Source: Flavobacteriaceae bacterium
Lineage (GTDB): Bacteria > Bacteroidota > Bacteroidia > Flavobacteriales > Flavobacteriaceae
DNA: 24,384 bases
Assembly (NCBI GenBank): GCA_029253805.1
Contig: JAQWYU010000231.1
Location: 1 to 24,384 of the forward strand
Direction: 5' to 3'
Shown here piece after piece: positions 1-8,485 of the stretch (positions within the stretch are counted from its first letter, which is position 1; each line of letters starts with the position of its first letter). A model generated the notes under the pieces. It saw only the letters and a list, made by a program, of their open reading frames with translations, did not search any database and was not told the origin of the DNA. Position numbers and translations under genes: made by a program.

Positions 1-662
1 CCCAATGATATACCCTTTCGAAGTGGATTATTCCACTGCATAAAATATAATGAATGCTTTGATTGTAAATTCTTAACAAACCTGTAATCTGATGAAGTTC
101 GGTTGTGACGTATTTTAAATCCGTCCACAAAGTATGAAGGTCCACGATCAACTACATCAATGTACTGTTCAATAAAAAACCTACAAATTTTGTCTTCAAC
201 AGACCAACGTCGGTAAAGCATTCCAAGAATATGTTTGGAACTTAGAGTATTGGCCTTGAGCTTTTTAAGAGCATTTTTCACAATTGACTTAGAACTTTGA
301 ACTGAAACTTCTTTTAGCTCTGTTATTTTCTCTTTTAAAATGATTTTTTTTTCTGTTAGCTCATTGAAGGCCTTAACACTTATTTTGAATGTCTCATATC
401 CAATAGAGGAGATTTCTAAAATATCACCTAATTCATTATTTGTAATAAAGAAACTAAAACTCCCCTCTTCAGTTGAACTAGCCCCAATATTCTTTTCTAT
501 AATACCAATTGAGCTATAAGGAACTGGATACGCATATTCATCATATACAAATCCGGATATATTTATCTTAGATTGAGAGAAAATAAATGATGAACTCATA
601 AATAGAAGTAAAATCACTAACGGCTTGAATATGTGAATTAAATAAGTTGGAGTAAAATTCAT
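1..662 (-). CDS. Carboxypeptidase-regulatory-like domain protein, C-terminus outside window
   Basis: An open frame starts with ATG at 662 and runs uninterrupted to the left edge, giving 220 residues. Residues 1-30 look like a signal peptide: a hydrophobic run (LVILLLFMSSSFIFS) ending near SQS. Residues about 32-105 fit the carboxypeptidase D regulatory-like beta-sandwich common in exported Bacteroidetes proteins (ISGFVYDEYAYPVPYSSI, then a GSFSF strand and an SSIGYET strand). The following part (YRRWSVEDK, FIEQYIDVVDRG) resembles the second domain that accompanies it in flavobacterial envelope proteins of unknown function. The start lies 2 bases after the galM stop and has the ATTATG context seen at many starts here, so it is probably co-transcribed. 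It could be a TonB-linked envelope protein; its role in xylan use is unknown. Confidence 0.75.
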   Translation of the reverse strand, partial: MNFTPTYLIHIFKPLVILLLFMSSSFIFSQSKINISGFVYDEYAYPVPYSSIGIIEKNIGASSTEEGSFSFFITNNELGDILEISSIGYETFKISVKAFNELTEKKIILKEKITELKEVSVQSSKSIVKNALKKLKANTLSSKHILGMLYRRWSVEDKICRFFIEQYIDVVDRGPSYFVDGFKIRHNRTSSDYRFVKNLQSKHSLYFMQWNNPLRKGISL

Positions 663-664
663 AA

Positions 665-1723
665 TTATTGATTTGAAAATTTAAAAATTGTCGTAGAACA
701 ATAAGTGTCTTCAGGACTTAATATTACGTTTGGAAACCCAGGCTCATTTGGAGAATTGGGAAAGTGTTGTGTTTCAAAACATACTCCAGAGTGCTTGTTG
801 TAAAGACCTTTTAAATGATTTCCTGTATAGATTTGTATTCCAGGCTCAGTTGTAAAGATCTCCAATGTACGCCCAGAAGTCTTGTGCACTATTTTGCTAA
901 CTGATTGTAAATTCCCCTCACTATTTAGTACCCAGCAGTGATCGTAACCTGACCCTAAACGTAATTGATTATTGTCACTTGTAATATGTTGACCAATTAA
1001 TTTTGGTTGTCGAAAATCAAAGGGAGTTGATGTTACTTTATCAAATTTAGTTGTTGGAATTAAATTTGAATTTACTTCAAGTGTGTAGTCAGATTCTATT
1101 TTTAAATGATGATCTAAAACTGTTTTTCTAAAATTTCCAGAAAGGTTAAAATAAGAATGGTTTGTTAAATTTACAACAGTCTTTTTATCGGTTGTAGCTG
1201 TATAGTAAATTTCTAAGGAGTTAGAATTGGTTAACGTGAAAGTAATAGTTGTGAATAGGTTTCCCGGAAATCCATTTTCCATATCAGAACTATGATAAGA
1301 AAGACTTACAGAAGCTGATCTATTATTTGTACTTGTTTTAGCAGTCCATACCACCTTATTAAAACCTCCTAAACCTCCGTGTAAGCTATTCGAGCCATCA
1401 TTAGCGTCTAACTCATATAAGTGTCCATCTAATGTAAATTTAGCATCATTTATCCTATTAGCATAGCGACCAATAGTGGCACCTATGAAAAAAGTATCTT
1501 TTGTGTAAGCTTCAAGATTGTTATAGTTCAAAACTATATTTTCAAAATTACCAACAGAGTCTGAAACCTGAACATTTTGAATAATTGCACCATAGTTTAG
1601 AACAGATACTTTGGAGCCATTAGAATTAATTAAAGTATATTTAAGTACTTCCACTCCACTAGACAATGTTCCAAAAAACTCTTTTTGAACTTTAGGAAGT
1701 AGTTTTAATGGGTTACTGTTCAT
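665..1723 (-). CDS. galM: Aldose 1-epimerase (galactose mutarotase family)
   Basis: The enzyme interconverts alpha and beta anomers of free aldoses; next to xylA it would supply the alpha-xylopyranose used by xylose isomerase. With the start at 1723 the protein has 352 residues, normal for the family. Visible motifs are NSLHGG (His115), NHSYFNLSG with the catalytic-type His189, GYDHCW (Asp261), and the C-terminal CFETQHFPNSPN with the catalytic-type Glu317. There is no signal peptide, so it acts in the cytoplasm. An in-frame ATG at 1759 would overlap the upstream esterase gene by 25 bases. I prefer 1723 because it falls 11 bases after that gene's stop, has the ATTATG context shared by many neighbours, and the extra 12 residues show no family feature. 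Confidence 0.93.
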   Translation of the reverse strand: MNSNPLKLLPKVQKEFFGTLSSGVEVLKYTLINSNGSKVSVLNYGAIIQNVQVSDSVGNFENIVLNYNNLEAYTKDTFFIGATIGRYANRINDAKFTLDGHLYELDANDGSNSLHGGLGGFNKVVWTAKTSTNNRSASVSLSYHSSDMENGFPGNLFTTITFTLTNSNSLEIYYTATTDKKTVVNLTNHSYFNLSGNFRKTVLDHHLKIESDYTLEVNSNLIPTTKFDKVTSTPFDFRQPKLIGQHITSDNNQLRLGSGYDHCWVLNSEGNLQSVSKIVHKTSGRTLEIFTTEPGIQIYTGNHLKGLYNKHSGVCFETQHFPNSPNEPGFPNVILSPEDTYCSTTIFKFSNQ

Positions 1724-1734
1724 AATTAAATCAT

Positions 1735-2601
1735 TTAAAAACGCTGAAAAAATTCCCATATTTCAGGAAACAATATGCTTAAGTTTAAATTATGATTTCC
1801 ATATTCAATCCTAAGATATCTGACCTCTTTGTTTTCATTACAGGACTCAAATATAGTTAGAGTGTCATCACCTAAAATATTTACTACAGGATCCTCCAAA
1901 CAACTGAAATGGCTAGCCCATAGCTCAGCGCTTTGGTATGCATCAAGAAAAATATGACCAAATTTAGGACCTCCGTTAATAGGAATGGTTTCATCTGCAG
2001 CTCCATTGACCTGAAAAACAGAAACTGGATTAGTTGATTCTAAAATTGGGAGACTGACTATAAGTTGAGAAACAATGGGCGATATAGCCGAAAAATGATT
2101 TGTTTCTATTGCTAATTTGTTAACCATCCCCGAGCCATTAGAAGTTCCAATGGCATACATTTTATTAAAATTTAAATTACTGTAGTTTTGTAATTCATCA
2201 ACAATGAGATTTACAAACTCCACATCATCTGCATTTGAAGGCTCAGGGCCTAAATTCCAACAGTCCATATATCCTTGTGGATAAATTCCAATAAATGCAC
2301 CACTAGATGTATAATCATTTAAAGTATTGACCCAACTAGTATTAGAGCCTCCTCGTCCATGAAAGGCAAAAACCAAAGGATAATTTATATTAAAATCAAT
2401 TTCATTTGGAGTTTGAATAATCACTGGGCGATTTTGTACGATTCCATCAATAGATTGCGATATATAAATAGTTTTAGAAGATAAAATATAGCCAATAGGA
2501 GCATTGTCATCATTTTCAGAACTGATAGACTTGGTTTGACAGCTACAACTAAATAAAAAAAGGAGCAATAACGAAAAGTTAATATTTTGTTTTATTGGCA
2601 T
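1735..2601 (-). CDS. CE1/PHB-depolymerase-like esterase lipoprotein, candidate xylan esterase
   Basis: This is an alpha/beta-hydrolase of 288 residues in the polyhydroxybutyrate depolymerase / feruloyl or acetyl-xylan esterase group. It begins with a lipoprotein signal whose lipobox LFSC places the lipidated Cys at residue 19. The oxyanion-hole strand FHGRGG is at 80-85. The nucleophile elbow GTSNG has Ser154. GAADETIP supplies the likely acid Asp203, and GNH near the end supplies His270, so the catalytic triad looks complete. Placement between the sugar symporter and galM in a xylan locus makes removal of acetyl or feruloyl groups from xylan or xylo-oligosaccharides the best guess. The exact ester is not determined by sequence alone. 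A 57-base gap containing a palindrome separates it from the symporter gene. Confidence 0.8.
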   Translation of the reverse strand: MPIKQNINFSLLLLFLFSCSCQTKSISSENDDNAPIGYILSSKTIYISQSIDGIVQNRPVIIQTPNEIDFNINYPLVFAFHGRGGSNTSWVNTLNDYTSSGAFIGIYPQGYMDCWNLGPEPSNADDVEFVNLIVDELQNYSNLNFNKMYAIGTSNGSGMVNKLAIETNHFSAISPIVSQLIVSLPILESTNPVSVFQVNGAADETIPINGGPKFGHIFLDAYQSAELWASHFSCLEDPVVNILGDDTLTIFESCNENKEVRYLRIEYGNHNLNLSILFPEIWEFFQRF

Positions 2602-2632
2602 AAATAAATTTATTTAAGTTTAATTTTTAGAT

Positions 2633-2652
2633 AAAAAACTCATAATGAGTTA
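2633..2652 (-). terminator. Palindrome followed by T-run, possible attenuator or weak terminator
   Basis: A perfect inverted repeat AACTCAT-A-ATGAGTT occupies 2637-2651, just downstream of the symporter stop at 2659. On the transcribed (minus) strand it can fold as a 5-base-pair stem (AACTC/GAGTT) with a 5-base loop, followed by six T residues. The stem is short and has only two G-C pairs, so full termination is doubtful. It could instead be a partial attenuator, an RNA processing site or a protein-binding palindrome. Confidence 0.3.
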
Positions 2653-2658
2653 AATCTA

Positions 2659-4329
2659 TTATTTAAAATAGCTTAAAATTCCAATTACTAATAATACTAG
2701 CAATACAGAAAGAACTACATCTATTCTATCATAACTATTTTTATTATCTAGCTTCTGTTTTTCTGAAAGAGTACCATAAGACAATCCAATAATTTTTTTG
2801 TAATTAGGAGCTGTAGTTAATAAACTAATTGAAATACAGAGCATAACAGAAAATACAAACATAAAAATGGCCATATGAGAGAAATTAATTGTTGCAAATG
2901 TAAACCAAACACTATTAACCAACTCATTAGAAATAATTTCTGACTGATAGTAAATTTCTGATCCTAAGCGCATAATCAATAAAACCAAACCTGCTAAAAG
3001 AGTAGTAATTGCTGCTTGTGAATTTACTCGTTTCCAAATAATTCCTAATAAAAATACAGCGGTAACTGGAGGCGCTATATAAGATTGGACATTTTGTAGA
3101 TATTGATTCATTACACCTCCACCTATCTTTTCCATAATAGGAATCCATATAATGCCCAAAACAACGATGAAAATAGTTGCTATTCTCCCTGTATTAAGTA
3201 ACTCGTTATCCGATTTATTGGGTTTTAATTTTTGATAAATATCGATGGTGAATATCGTTGAGCAAGAATTAAAAACAGAAGCCAAAGAGCTCATCAATGC
3301 TGCCATCAGACCTCCTGCAACTAAACCCTTCAAGCCAACTGGTAATAAATATTTTACTAACATTGGAAAAGCTTTATCTGCTTTATCAATGGTAAAAACC
3401 TCAGGGTTTTGAATTGATAAAGCAAAGGCAATAATACCAGGCACTAGAAAAATTAATATAGGTAATAATTTTAAATAAGCACCGAAGATAGCTCCTCTAC
3501 GCCCTATTTTAATATTATGTGCTGCTAAAGTTCTTTGAACAATATATTGATCTGTACACCAATACCAAATACCAACAATAGTACCTCCAAATAATAAGCC
3601 AGTCCAAGGAAAATCAGCGTCATTCATTGGACGCCACATGTTAAAATGGTCAGGACTGACAGCGATTACGGTTTCGCGCAATTGAGTCCAACCACCAACT
3701 TCTTGGAGACCCAGATAAGTAATACAAACCGATCCTAAAATCAGAACTACAGTCTGTAAAGTCTCAGTATAAATCACAGCTTTCATCCCTCCTATTACGG
3801 TATATATTCCAGTGAAAATGACAATTCCAATAGCCCCATACCAAAATGGAATTCCAAGTAATTCTGATACCACAATACCACCAGCATAAATTGTAACAGA
3901 CACTTTAGTAAGAATATAGGCAACTAAAGAAAATAGAGACAGAAACCAGCGCGAACGACTATCAAACCGCTTTTCTAAAAACTCGGGCATCGTGAAGGCA
4001 CCACTTCTAATATAAAATGGTAGAAACAACCAACCCAATAATAGAACTATCCATGCATGTAATTCGTAATGTGCCATTGGGGCCCCTGATTCAAATCCGG
4101 TTCCAGCCAATCCAACTACATGCTCTGATCCAATATTTGATGCAAAAATAGAAGCGCCAATTACAAACCAGCCTACATTTCTTCCAGCTAAAAAATAATC
4201 TTCAGTTGTATTATTTTTCTGTAAAACAACCCAAACCGCAACCCCTATTAGCGCTAAAAAATAAACCCCAAGGACTATCCAATCTAAACTTTCTAAAACG
4301 GAAGTAATTGCTAAAAATAGTTGGTTCAT
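2659..4329 (-). CDS. SSS-family sodium/sugar symporter (SGLT-like)
   Basis: An inner-membrane transporter of 556 residues with the LeuT-type architecture of the sodium:solute symporter family. The family signature DYFLAGR appears at 44-50, followed by the first broken helix (SIFASNIGSEH). Hydrophobic helices continue to the C-terminus. WYWCTDQYIVQRTLAA at 255-270 corresponds to the sugar-binding helix of vSGLT, where I recall Asn at the place of Asp260 here. YLKLLP (Lys287) and the Ser-rich SSLASVFNS near 347-355 match the sugar- and sodium-site regions. The gene lies 18 bases after xylA, and this position argues for xylose or a short xylo-oligosaccharide as substrate. The family is certain; the substrate is inferred from context. 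Confidence 0.92.
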   Translation of the reverse strand: MNQLFLAITSVLESLDWIVLGVYFLALIGVAVWVVLQKNNTTEDYFLAGRNVGWFVIGASIFASNIGSEHVVGLAGTGFESGAPMAHYELHAWIVLLLGWLFLPFYIRSGAFTMPEFLEKRFDSRSRWFLSLFSLVAYILTKVSVTIYAGGIVVSELLGIPFWYGAIGIVIFTGIYTVIGGMKAVIYTETLQTVVLILGSVCITYLGLQEVGGWTQLRETVIAVSPDHFNMWRPMNDADFPWTGLLFGGTIVGIWYWCTDQYIVQRTLAAHNIKIGRRGAIFGAYLKLLPILIFLVPGIIAFALSIQNPEVFTIDKADKAFPMLVKYLLPVGLKGLVAGGLMAALMSSLASVFNSCSTIFTIDIYQKLKPNKSDNELLNTGRIATIFIVVLGIIWIPIMEKIGGGVMNQYLQNVQSYIAPPVTAVFLLGIIWKRVNSQAAITTLLAGLVLLIMRLGSEIYYQSEIISNELVNSVWFTFATINFSHMAIFMFVFSVMLCISISLLTTAPNYKKIIGLSYGTLSEKQKLDNKNSYDRIDVVLSVLLVLLVIGILSYFK

Positions 4330-4347
4330 AATTATCTTAAAATATTA

Positions 4348-5673
4348 TTATATAAATTGATTAATTATATTTTCAAACAACTCTTGCTTTCCACTTTGAA
4401 GAGGTAATTCACCATTTTCCATGGCAATTTTATACAGGTCATTTAAATCTAATTTTCCTGCTTCAAAATCCTTTCCTTTTCCGCTATCAAATGTACTGTA
4501 ACGATGATCTCTAAGAGAATTATATGAAGAAGAAGTTATTATTTTATCTGCTGTAAGTAGCGCTCTAGCAAAAGTATCCGCGCCTCCAATATGTGCATGA
4601 AATACATCATCCATATCGGTTGAATTTCTTCTAATTTTAGCATCAAAATTAACTCCACCACCCTGAAGACCTCCAGCTTTAAGAAATACAAGCATCGCTT
4701 CAGTTGTTTCTTGAATATTGTTAGGAAACTGATCTGTATCCCATCCGTTCTGATAATCTCCTCTATTGGCGTCAATACTTCCCAGCATACCCGCTTTGGC
4801 AGCGACAGCCAGCTCGTGTTGCATTGTATGTTGGGCTAGTGTTGCATGGTTTACTTCAATATTAATTTTAAAATCCTTTTCTAAGCCATATTCTTTTAAA
4901 AAACCAATAGCCGTTGCAGAATCAAAATCATATTGATGCTTCATAGGCTCCATTGGCTTAGGCTCAATAAAGAAATTTCCTTTAAACCCTTGTGCTCTTG
5001 CATAATCTCTTGCAATAGCTAAAAACCGTCCCATGTGGTCTAATTCTCGACCCATGTCTGTATTTAATAATGACATATAGCCTTCACGCCCCCCCCAGAA
5101 CACATAATTTTCACCATTTAGAGCAATAGTCGCATCTAAAGCGAGTTTAATTTGACCTCCTGCTCTAGCCATTACATTAAAATCAGGATTTGTAGATGCA
5201 CCATTCATATATCTTGGGTTTGAAAAACAATTAGCAGTTCCCCAAAGGAGTTTAATACCAGTTTCCTCTTTTTTCTGCTTGATATAGTCTACAATCATAG
5301 CTAATCTTTTTTCAGACTCTGCAAATGTTGGCGCTTCTTGAACAAGGTCATAATCGTGAAAACAAAAATAATCAAAGCCCATTTTCCCAATAAATTCAAA
5401 TGCAGCATCAGCTTTATCTTTAGCTGCCTGAATAGGATCTGAAGCTTTGTCCCATGCAAAATTTTGTGTTCCTGGACCAAATGGATCTGATCCTTGCCCG
5501 CAGAAAGTATGCCAGTAAGCGATGGCGAACTTAAAGTGTTCACGCATTGTTTTCCCGCAGACTATTTGACTCGGATTGTAATATTTAAATGCTAAAGGAT
5601 TGTCAGACTCTTTTCCTTCAAATTTAATAGGATCAATTCCTTTAAAGTATTCTTTTGATAATGATGGACTCAT
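4348..5673 (-). CDS. xylA: Xylose isomerase
   Basis: Converts D-xylose to D-xylulose in the cytoplasm using two divalent metals. The protein has 441 residues, the length of class II xylose isomerases. Key motifs are present: FHDYD with catalytic His106, WGGREGY at 193-199, EPKP (Glu237 and Lys239), [12 protein letters not shown] with metal ligands Glu273 and His276, [17 protein letters not shown] with Asp301, Asp312 and Asp314, and NFDAK with Asp344. The ATG at 5673 overlaps the xylB stop in an ATGA arrangement, suggesting translational coupling. A run of eight G residues on the coding strand (5089-5096) encodes part of WGGR, and the frame stays intact across it. Confidence 0.98.
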   Translation of the reverse strand: MSPSLSKEYFKGIDPIKFEGKESDNPLAFKYYNPSQIVCGKTMREHFKFAIAYWHTFCGQGSDPFGPGTQNFAWDKASDPIQAAKDKADAAFEFIGKMGFDYFCFHDYDLVQEAPTFAESEKRLAMIVDYIKQKKEETGIKLLWGTANCFSNPRYMNGASTNPDFNVMARAGGQIKLALDATIALNGENYVFWGGREGYMSLLNTDMGRELDHMGRFLAIARDYARAQGFKGNFFIEPKPMEPMKHQYDFDSATAIGFLKEYGLEKDFKINIEVNHATLAQHTMQHELAVAAKAGMLGSIDANRGDYQNGWDTDQFPNNIQETTEAMLVFLKAGGLQGGGVNFDAKIRRNSTDMDDVFHAHIGGADTFARALLTADKIITSSSYNSLRDHRYSTFDSGKGKDFEAGKLDLNDLYKIAMENGELPLQSGKQELFENIINQFI

Positions 5674-7166
5674 AATTTACTTTTTAATAAAATTTCTAAT
5701 TCATTTTTCCATGTTAGGTATGCGTCTAAATAGGGAGTTTTATTTTCTAACGGTAAGTAGGTCATTACGTGATCATTATTAGTTATGTTTTTTCCGAATT
5801 TATCAAAATCACCGTCTAAAAGACCAGCTGCTCTGGCAGCCCCAACAGCACCTGTAGTACTATAAATTTCTATTTTATGACCAATAAGTGTAGCGAGTGT
5901 GTTTGAAAATATTTCAGATCTAAATAAGTTATCATTGCCAGCTCTTAAGACGTTAATTACTGTGTTTTCATTTTTCAAAATTTCCATTCCATAAACAAAA
6001 GAAAAAGCAATCCCTTCGAGGGCTGCTCTATATAAATGTTCTTTAGTATGTATATTTAAGTTAATATTACAAAATTGAGACCCTATATTTTTATTGTCTA
6101 ACATACGTTCTGCTCCATTTCCAAAAGGAATGATTGAAAGACCGTCAGATCCAATATCAACTCTTGCGGCTTTGCGGTTCATTGTTTCATACGAATCGTC
6201 ACCACTTTGGTTTCGAAGCCATCGGTACATAATACCAGCACCATTAATACATAACAATTTACCAATCAATGGCGATTTACTATTATAATTTACGTGAGCA
6301 AAATTATTTATTAGAGAAGCTTCTTTAGAATTAGTATTATTAGTTACTGCATAAATAACCCCTGAAGTTCCCCCAGTGGCAGCAACTTCACCATTTTTTA
6401 AGATGTTTAAAGATAAGGCATTATTAGGTTGATCACCTGCTCTGTAAGTGATTGGTATCCCTTCAGGTAATCCCGTTTGAGATGCAGCTGTACTAGTAAC
6501 GGTCCCTTGTGAAGTGAAATTAGATACAATCTCTGGTACTAAGTTCGAATCAATCCCATAATAATCTAGAAGCCATTGGGCGATTGTATCTGTTTTATAA
6601 TCCCACAGTATGGCTTCAGACAATCCATTTTTGGTGGTATTCATTTGAGCCGTTAGCTTGTAAGCTAAATAATCTCCCGGTAACATAAATTTATAAATTT
6701 TTGCATAGAGTTCAGGCTCATGTTCTTTAACCCATTTTAATTTTGAAGCTGTAAAATTTCCTGGTGAGTTAAGAAGGTACTCTACACATTTTTCAGGCCC
6801 ATTAACCTCAAAGGCTGTATTTCCAATTTTTATCGCTCGACTGTCACACCAAATAATTGAATTTCTAAGTGGTACTCCACTTTTGTCTAGAACTACAAGC
6901 CCATGCATTTGGTATGAAATCCCAATAGCTTCGATATTAAAAATATCAATTTTAGACTCTTTAATCAATCTTTTGGTTGCTACACAAACATAATCCCACC
7001 AATCACTAGGATCTTGTTCGGCCCAACCATTTTGTTTTGAAATAATAGACATTTCATGTGAAGGCTCATGAAGACTTAGTACATTTTTTCCAGTTTCAAC
7101 ATCGACTAAAGCCACTTTTACAGAAGAGCTTCCTAAATCATATCCTATATAATATTTGGTGTGCAT
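5670..7166 (-). CDS. xylB: Xylulokinase
   Basis: An FGGY-family carbohydrate kinase of 498 residues that phosphorylates D-xylulose to xylulose-5-phosphate. The N-terminal ATPase-fold phosphate loop is [12 protein letters not shown] (6-17). QMHG at 86-89 is characteristic of xylulokinases, and SIIWCDSRA follows. The catalytic-base Asp is Asp245 in RAGDQPNNA. The C-terminal domain carries the ATP-binding GGTSG segment (265-269) and [12 protein letters not shown] near the end. It is the first gene of the catabolic block after a 117-base gap that contains a good Bacteroidetes promoter, and it overlaps xylA by four bases (ATGA). This order and overlap make a xylB-xylA operon very likely. Confidence 0.97.
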   Translation of the reverse strand: MHTKYYIGYDLGSSSVKVALVDVETGKNVLSLHEPSHEMSIISKQNGWAEQDPSDWWDYVCVATKRLIKESKIDIFNIEAIGISYQMHGLVVLDKSGVPLRNSIIWCDSRAIKIGNTAFEVNGPEKCVEYLLNSPGNFTASKLKWVKEHEPELYAKIYKFMLPGDYLAYKLTAQMNTTKNGLSEAILWDYKTDTIAQWLLDYYGIDSNLVPEIVSNFTSQGTVTSTAASQTGLPEGIPITYRAGDQPNNALSLNILKNGEVAATGGTSGVIYAVTNNTNSKEASLINNFAHVNYNSKSPLIGKLLCINGAGIMYRWLRNQSGDDSYETMNRKAARVDIGSDGLSIIPFGNGAERMLDNKNIGSQFCNINLNIHTKEHLYRAALEGIAFSFVYGMEILKNENTVINVLRAGNDNLFRSEIFSNTLATLIGHKIEIYSTTGAVGAARAAGLLDGDFDKFGKNITNNDHVMTYLPLENKTPYLDAYLTWKNELEILLKSKL

Positions 7167-7186
7167 AAATTCTTATTGATATTAAT

Positions 7187-7220
7187 CAAAAATATTTTAA
7201 ATCTAGGTTATTAAGTCAAA
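7187..7220 (-). promoter_or_regulatory. Bacteroidetes-type promoter upstream of xylB
   Basis: On the minus strand TTTG at 7220-7217 is followed, after 22 bases, by TATTTTTG at 7194-7187. This matches the Bacteroidetes consensus of a TTTG/TTG -33 element and a TAnnTTTG -7 element separated by about 17-23 bases. A start a few bases after the -7 box would leave a very short leader of roughly 15 bases before the xylB ATG at 7166. It sits in the 117-base gap after the DUF1501 gene, where an independent promoter for the xylose catabolic block makes sense. Confidence 0.6.
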
Positions 7221-7283
7221 CATATGAAGCAAATACTAAAAAAAATGAGGCTGAAATAAAATCACATATTATATTCCATAAAA

Positions 7284-8474
7284 TTATATGAAATTAAGAG
7301 TTTCAAAAGAATTTCCTAATACTTTTGAGTGGCTCGCATCAAGCCATTTATCTAACAAAGTAGCATATACACTTCTGAAGTCAATTGTGTGTATTATATC
7401 TCCATTTTTATCTAAATTTTTTAAATCTACACAATCGTTATATAGCCCTGGTTTTTTAAGGTTTTTTCCAATTATAAAAAGATTATTTGCAGCACCGTGA
7501 TCAGTACCGCCAGCTGCGTTCTGCTGAACACGCCTTCCAAATTCAGAAAAAGTTAGTATCAATGTGTCTTTAAAAGAATTCGAAGCTTCCAGGTCTTTCA
7601 CAAAAATATCCATTGCCTCGCTATAAATCTTGAGTAATTTCGATTGTCTGTTGGATTGATTTGCGTGGGTATCGAATCCCCCCATAGAAACATAATATAC
7701 TTTGGTTTCGAGCTTAGAATTAATAAATTCTGCTGTAGTTTTTAATTGTTTTGCAAACGGATTATTTGGATAAGACTTTGTGCTAGTTGTTGTCTTACTA
7801 GTTTCGTAAATATACCTAGCAGAGGACTTAGCTCCAACCATCGTTTTATACAAGTACCCAAGGTTGTGTTCATTTAAATGGTTCTCAGTTTGAGTTTTTA
7901 ATAATTTACTAAAAAATGGAGCCTTAGCATTGTTAAACATCTTTTTAGCATCTTTGGTTGCCACACCATTAATAGTTCTTCCCTTTAGAATTAGTGACAA
8001 AGAGTCATCTACTTCAATTCCACTGTAAGGTTTTTTGCCGTACTGGTCAATAAAGCGTCCCATCCATCCAGAATCTAAATATTCTGAGGCATCACTAGCT
8101 GTTTGCCATATGTCTGTTGACCTGAAATGAGATCTGTTGGGGTTTGGATACCCTACGTTGTTGATAATTGATAAATATCCCTTGTCATACAACACTTTCA
8201 AGGACGATAGATTTTCATTAAGACCTAGCTCTCCGTTTATATCAATAAGTTTATTTTTGGGAATGGATATCCCTGGACGGTTACTGTAATACAAATCATT
8301 TCTGTAGGGAATAACAGTATTTAAACCATCATTTCCACCAGATAATTGAATTACTACAAGCTTTTTATATCCAAACAATCGAGGATCTAAACTTTCAAAA
8401 GCTTTCATGAAATTTGGAACGAGTACTGCACTACTCGCCATCGAACTTTTGATTAAAAAATCTCTTCTTTTCAT
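7284..8474 (-). CDS. DUF1501 family protein, exported, alkaline-phosphatase-like fold predicted
   Basis: A 396-residue protein of the DUF1501 family, whose members belong to or resemble the alkaline phosphatase/sulfatase superfamily but have no established reaction. The N-terminus MKRRDFLIKSS is a twin-arginine-type signal (RRDFLIK), pointing to Tat export, followed by a short hydrophobic segment to about residue 23. Possible metal-site motifs are LSGGNDGL (44-51), NRSHFRS (113-119), GGFDTH (265-270) and GGTDHG (322-327), with SEFGRR at 310-315. It has no C-x-P/A-x-R motif, so it is not a formylglycine sulfatase. It lies 11 bases after its usual partner, a DUF1800 gene. Why the pair sits inside a xylan locus is not known. 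Confidence 0.88.
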   Translation of the reverse strand: MKRRDFLIKSSMASSAVLVPNFMKAFESLDPRLFGYKKLVVIQLSGGNDGLNTVIPYRNDLYYSNRPGISIPKNKLIDINGELGLNENLSSLKVLYDKGYLSIINNVGYPNPNRSHFRSTDIWQTASDASEYLDSGWMGRFIDQYGKKPYSGIEVDDSLSLILKGRTINGVATKDAKKMFNNAKAPFFSKLLKTQTENHLNEHNLGYLYKTMVGAKSSARYIYETSKTTTSTKSYPNNPFAKQLKTTAEFINSKLETKVYYVSMGGFDTHANQSNRQSKLLKIYSEAMDIFVKDLEASNSFKDTLILTFSEFGRRVQQNAAGGTDHGAANNLFIIGKNLKKPGLYNDCVDLKNLDKNGDIIHTIDFRSVYATLLDKWLDASHSKVLGNSFETLNFI

Positions 8475-8485
8475 AATCTATTGAA

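Noticed and set aside
1724..1759. Longer galM starting at the ATG at 1759
   Set aside because: It overlaps the esterase gene by 25 bases, lacks the common start context and adds no family-like sequence.
2927..5543. Short minus-strand frames overlapping the SSS symporter and xylA
   Set aside because: They are out-of-frame readings of genes with clear conserved motifs.
7221..7283. Intrinsic terminator after the DUF1501 gene
   Set aside because: A T-run of eight is present on the transcribed strand, but no stable stem precedes it.
5600..7500. Plus-strand open frames at 5600-5782, 6094-6288 and 7288-7500
   Set aside because: They lie mostly or wholly antisense to xylA, xylB and DUF1501, have no recognisable protein features and are expected by chance.
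7284..8474. DUF1501 protein as a fourth sulfatase
   Set aside because: There is no C/S-x-P/A-x-R maturation motif; only the general superfamily fold is shared.
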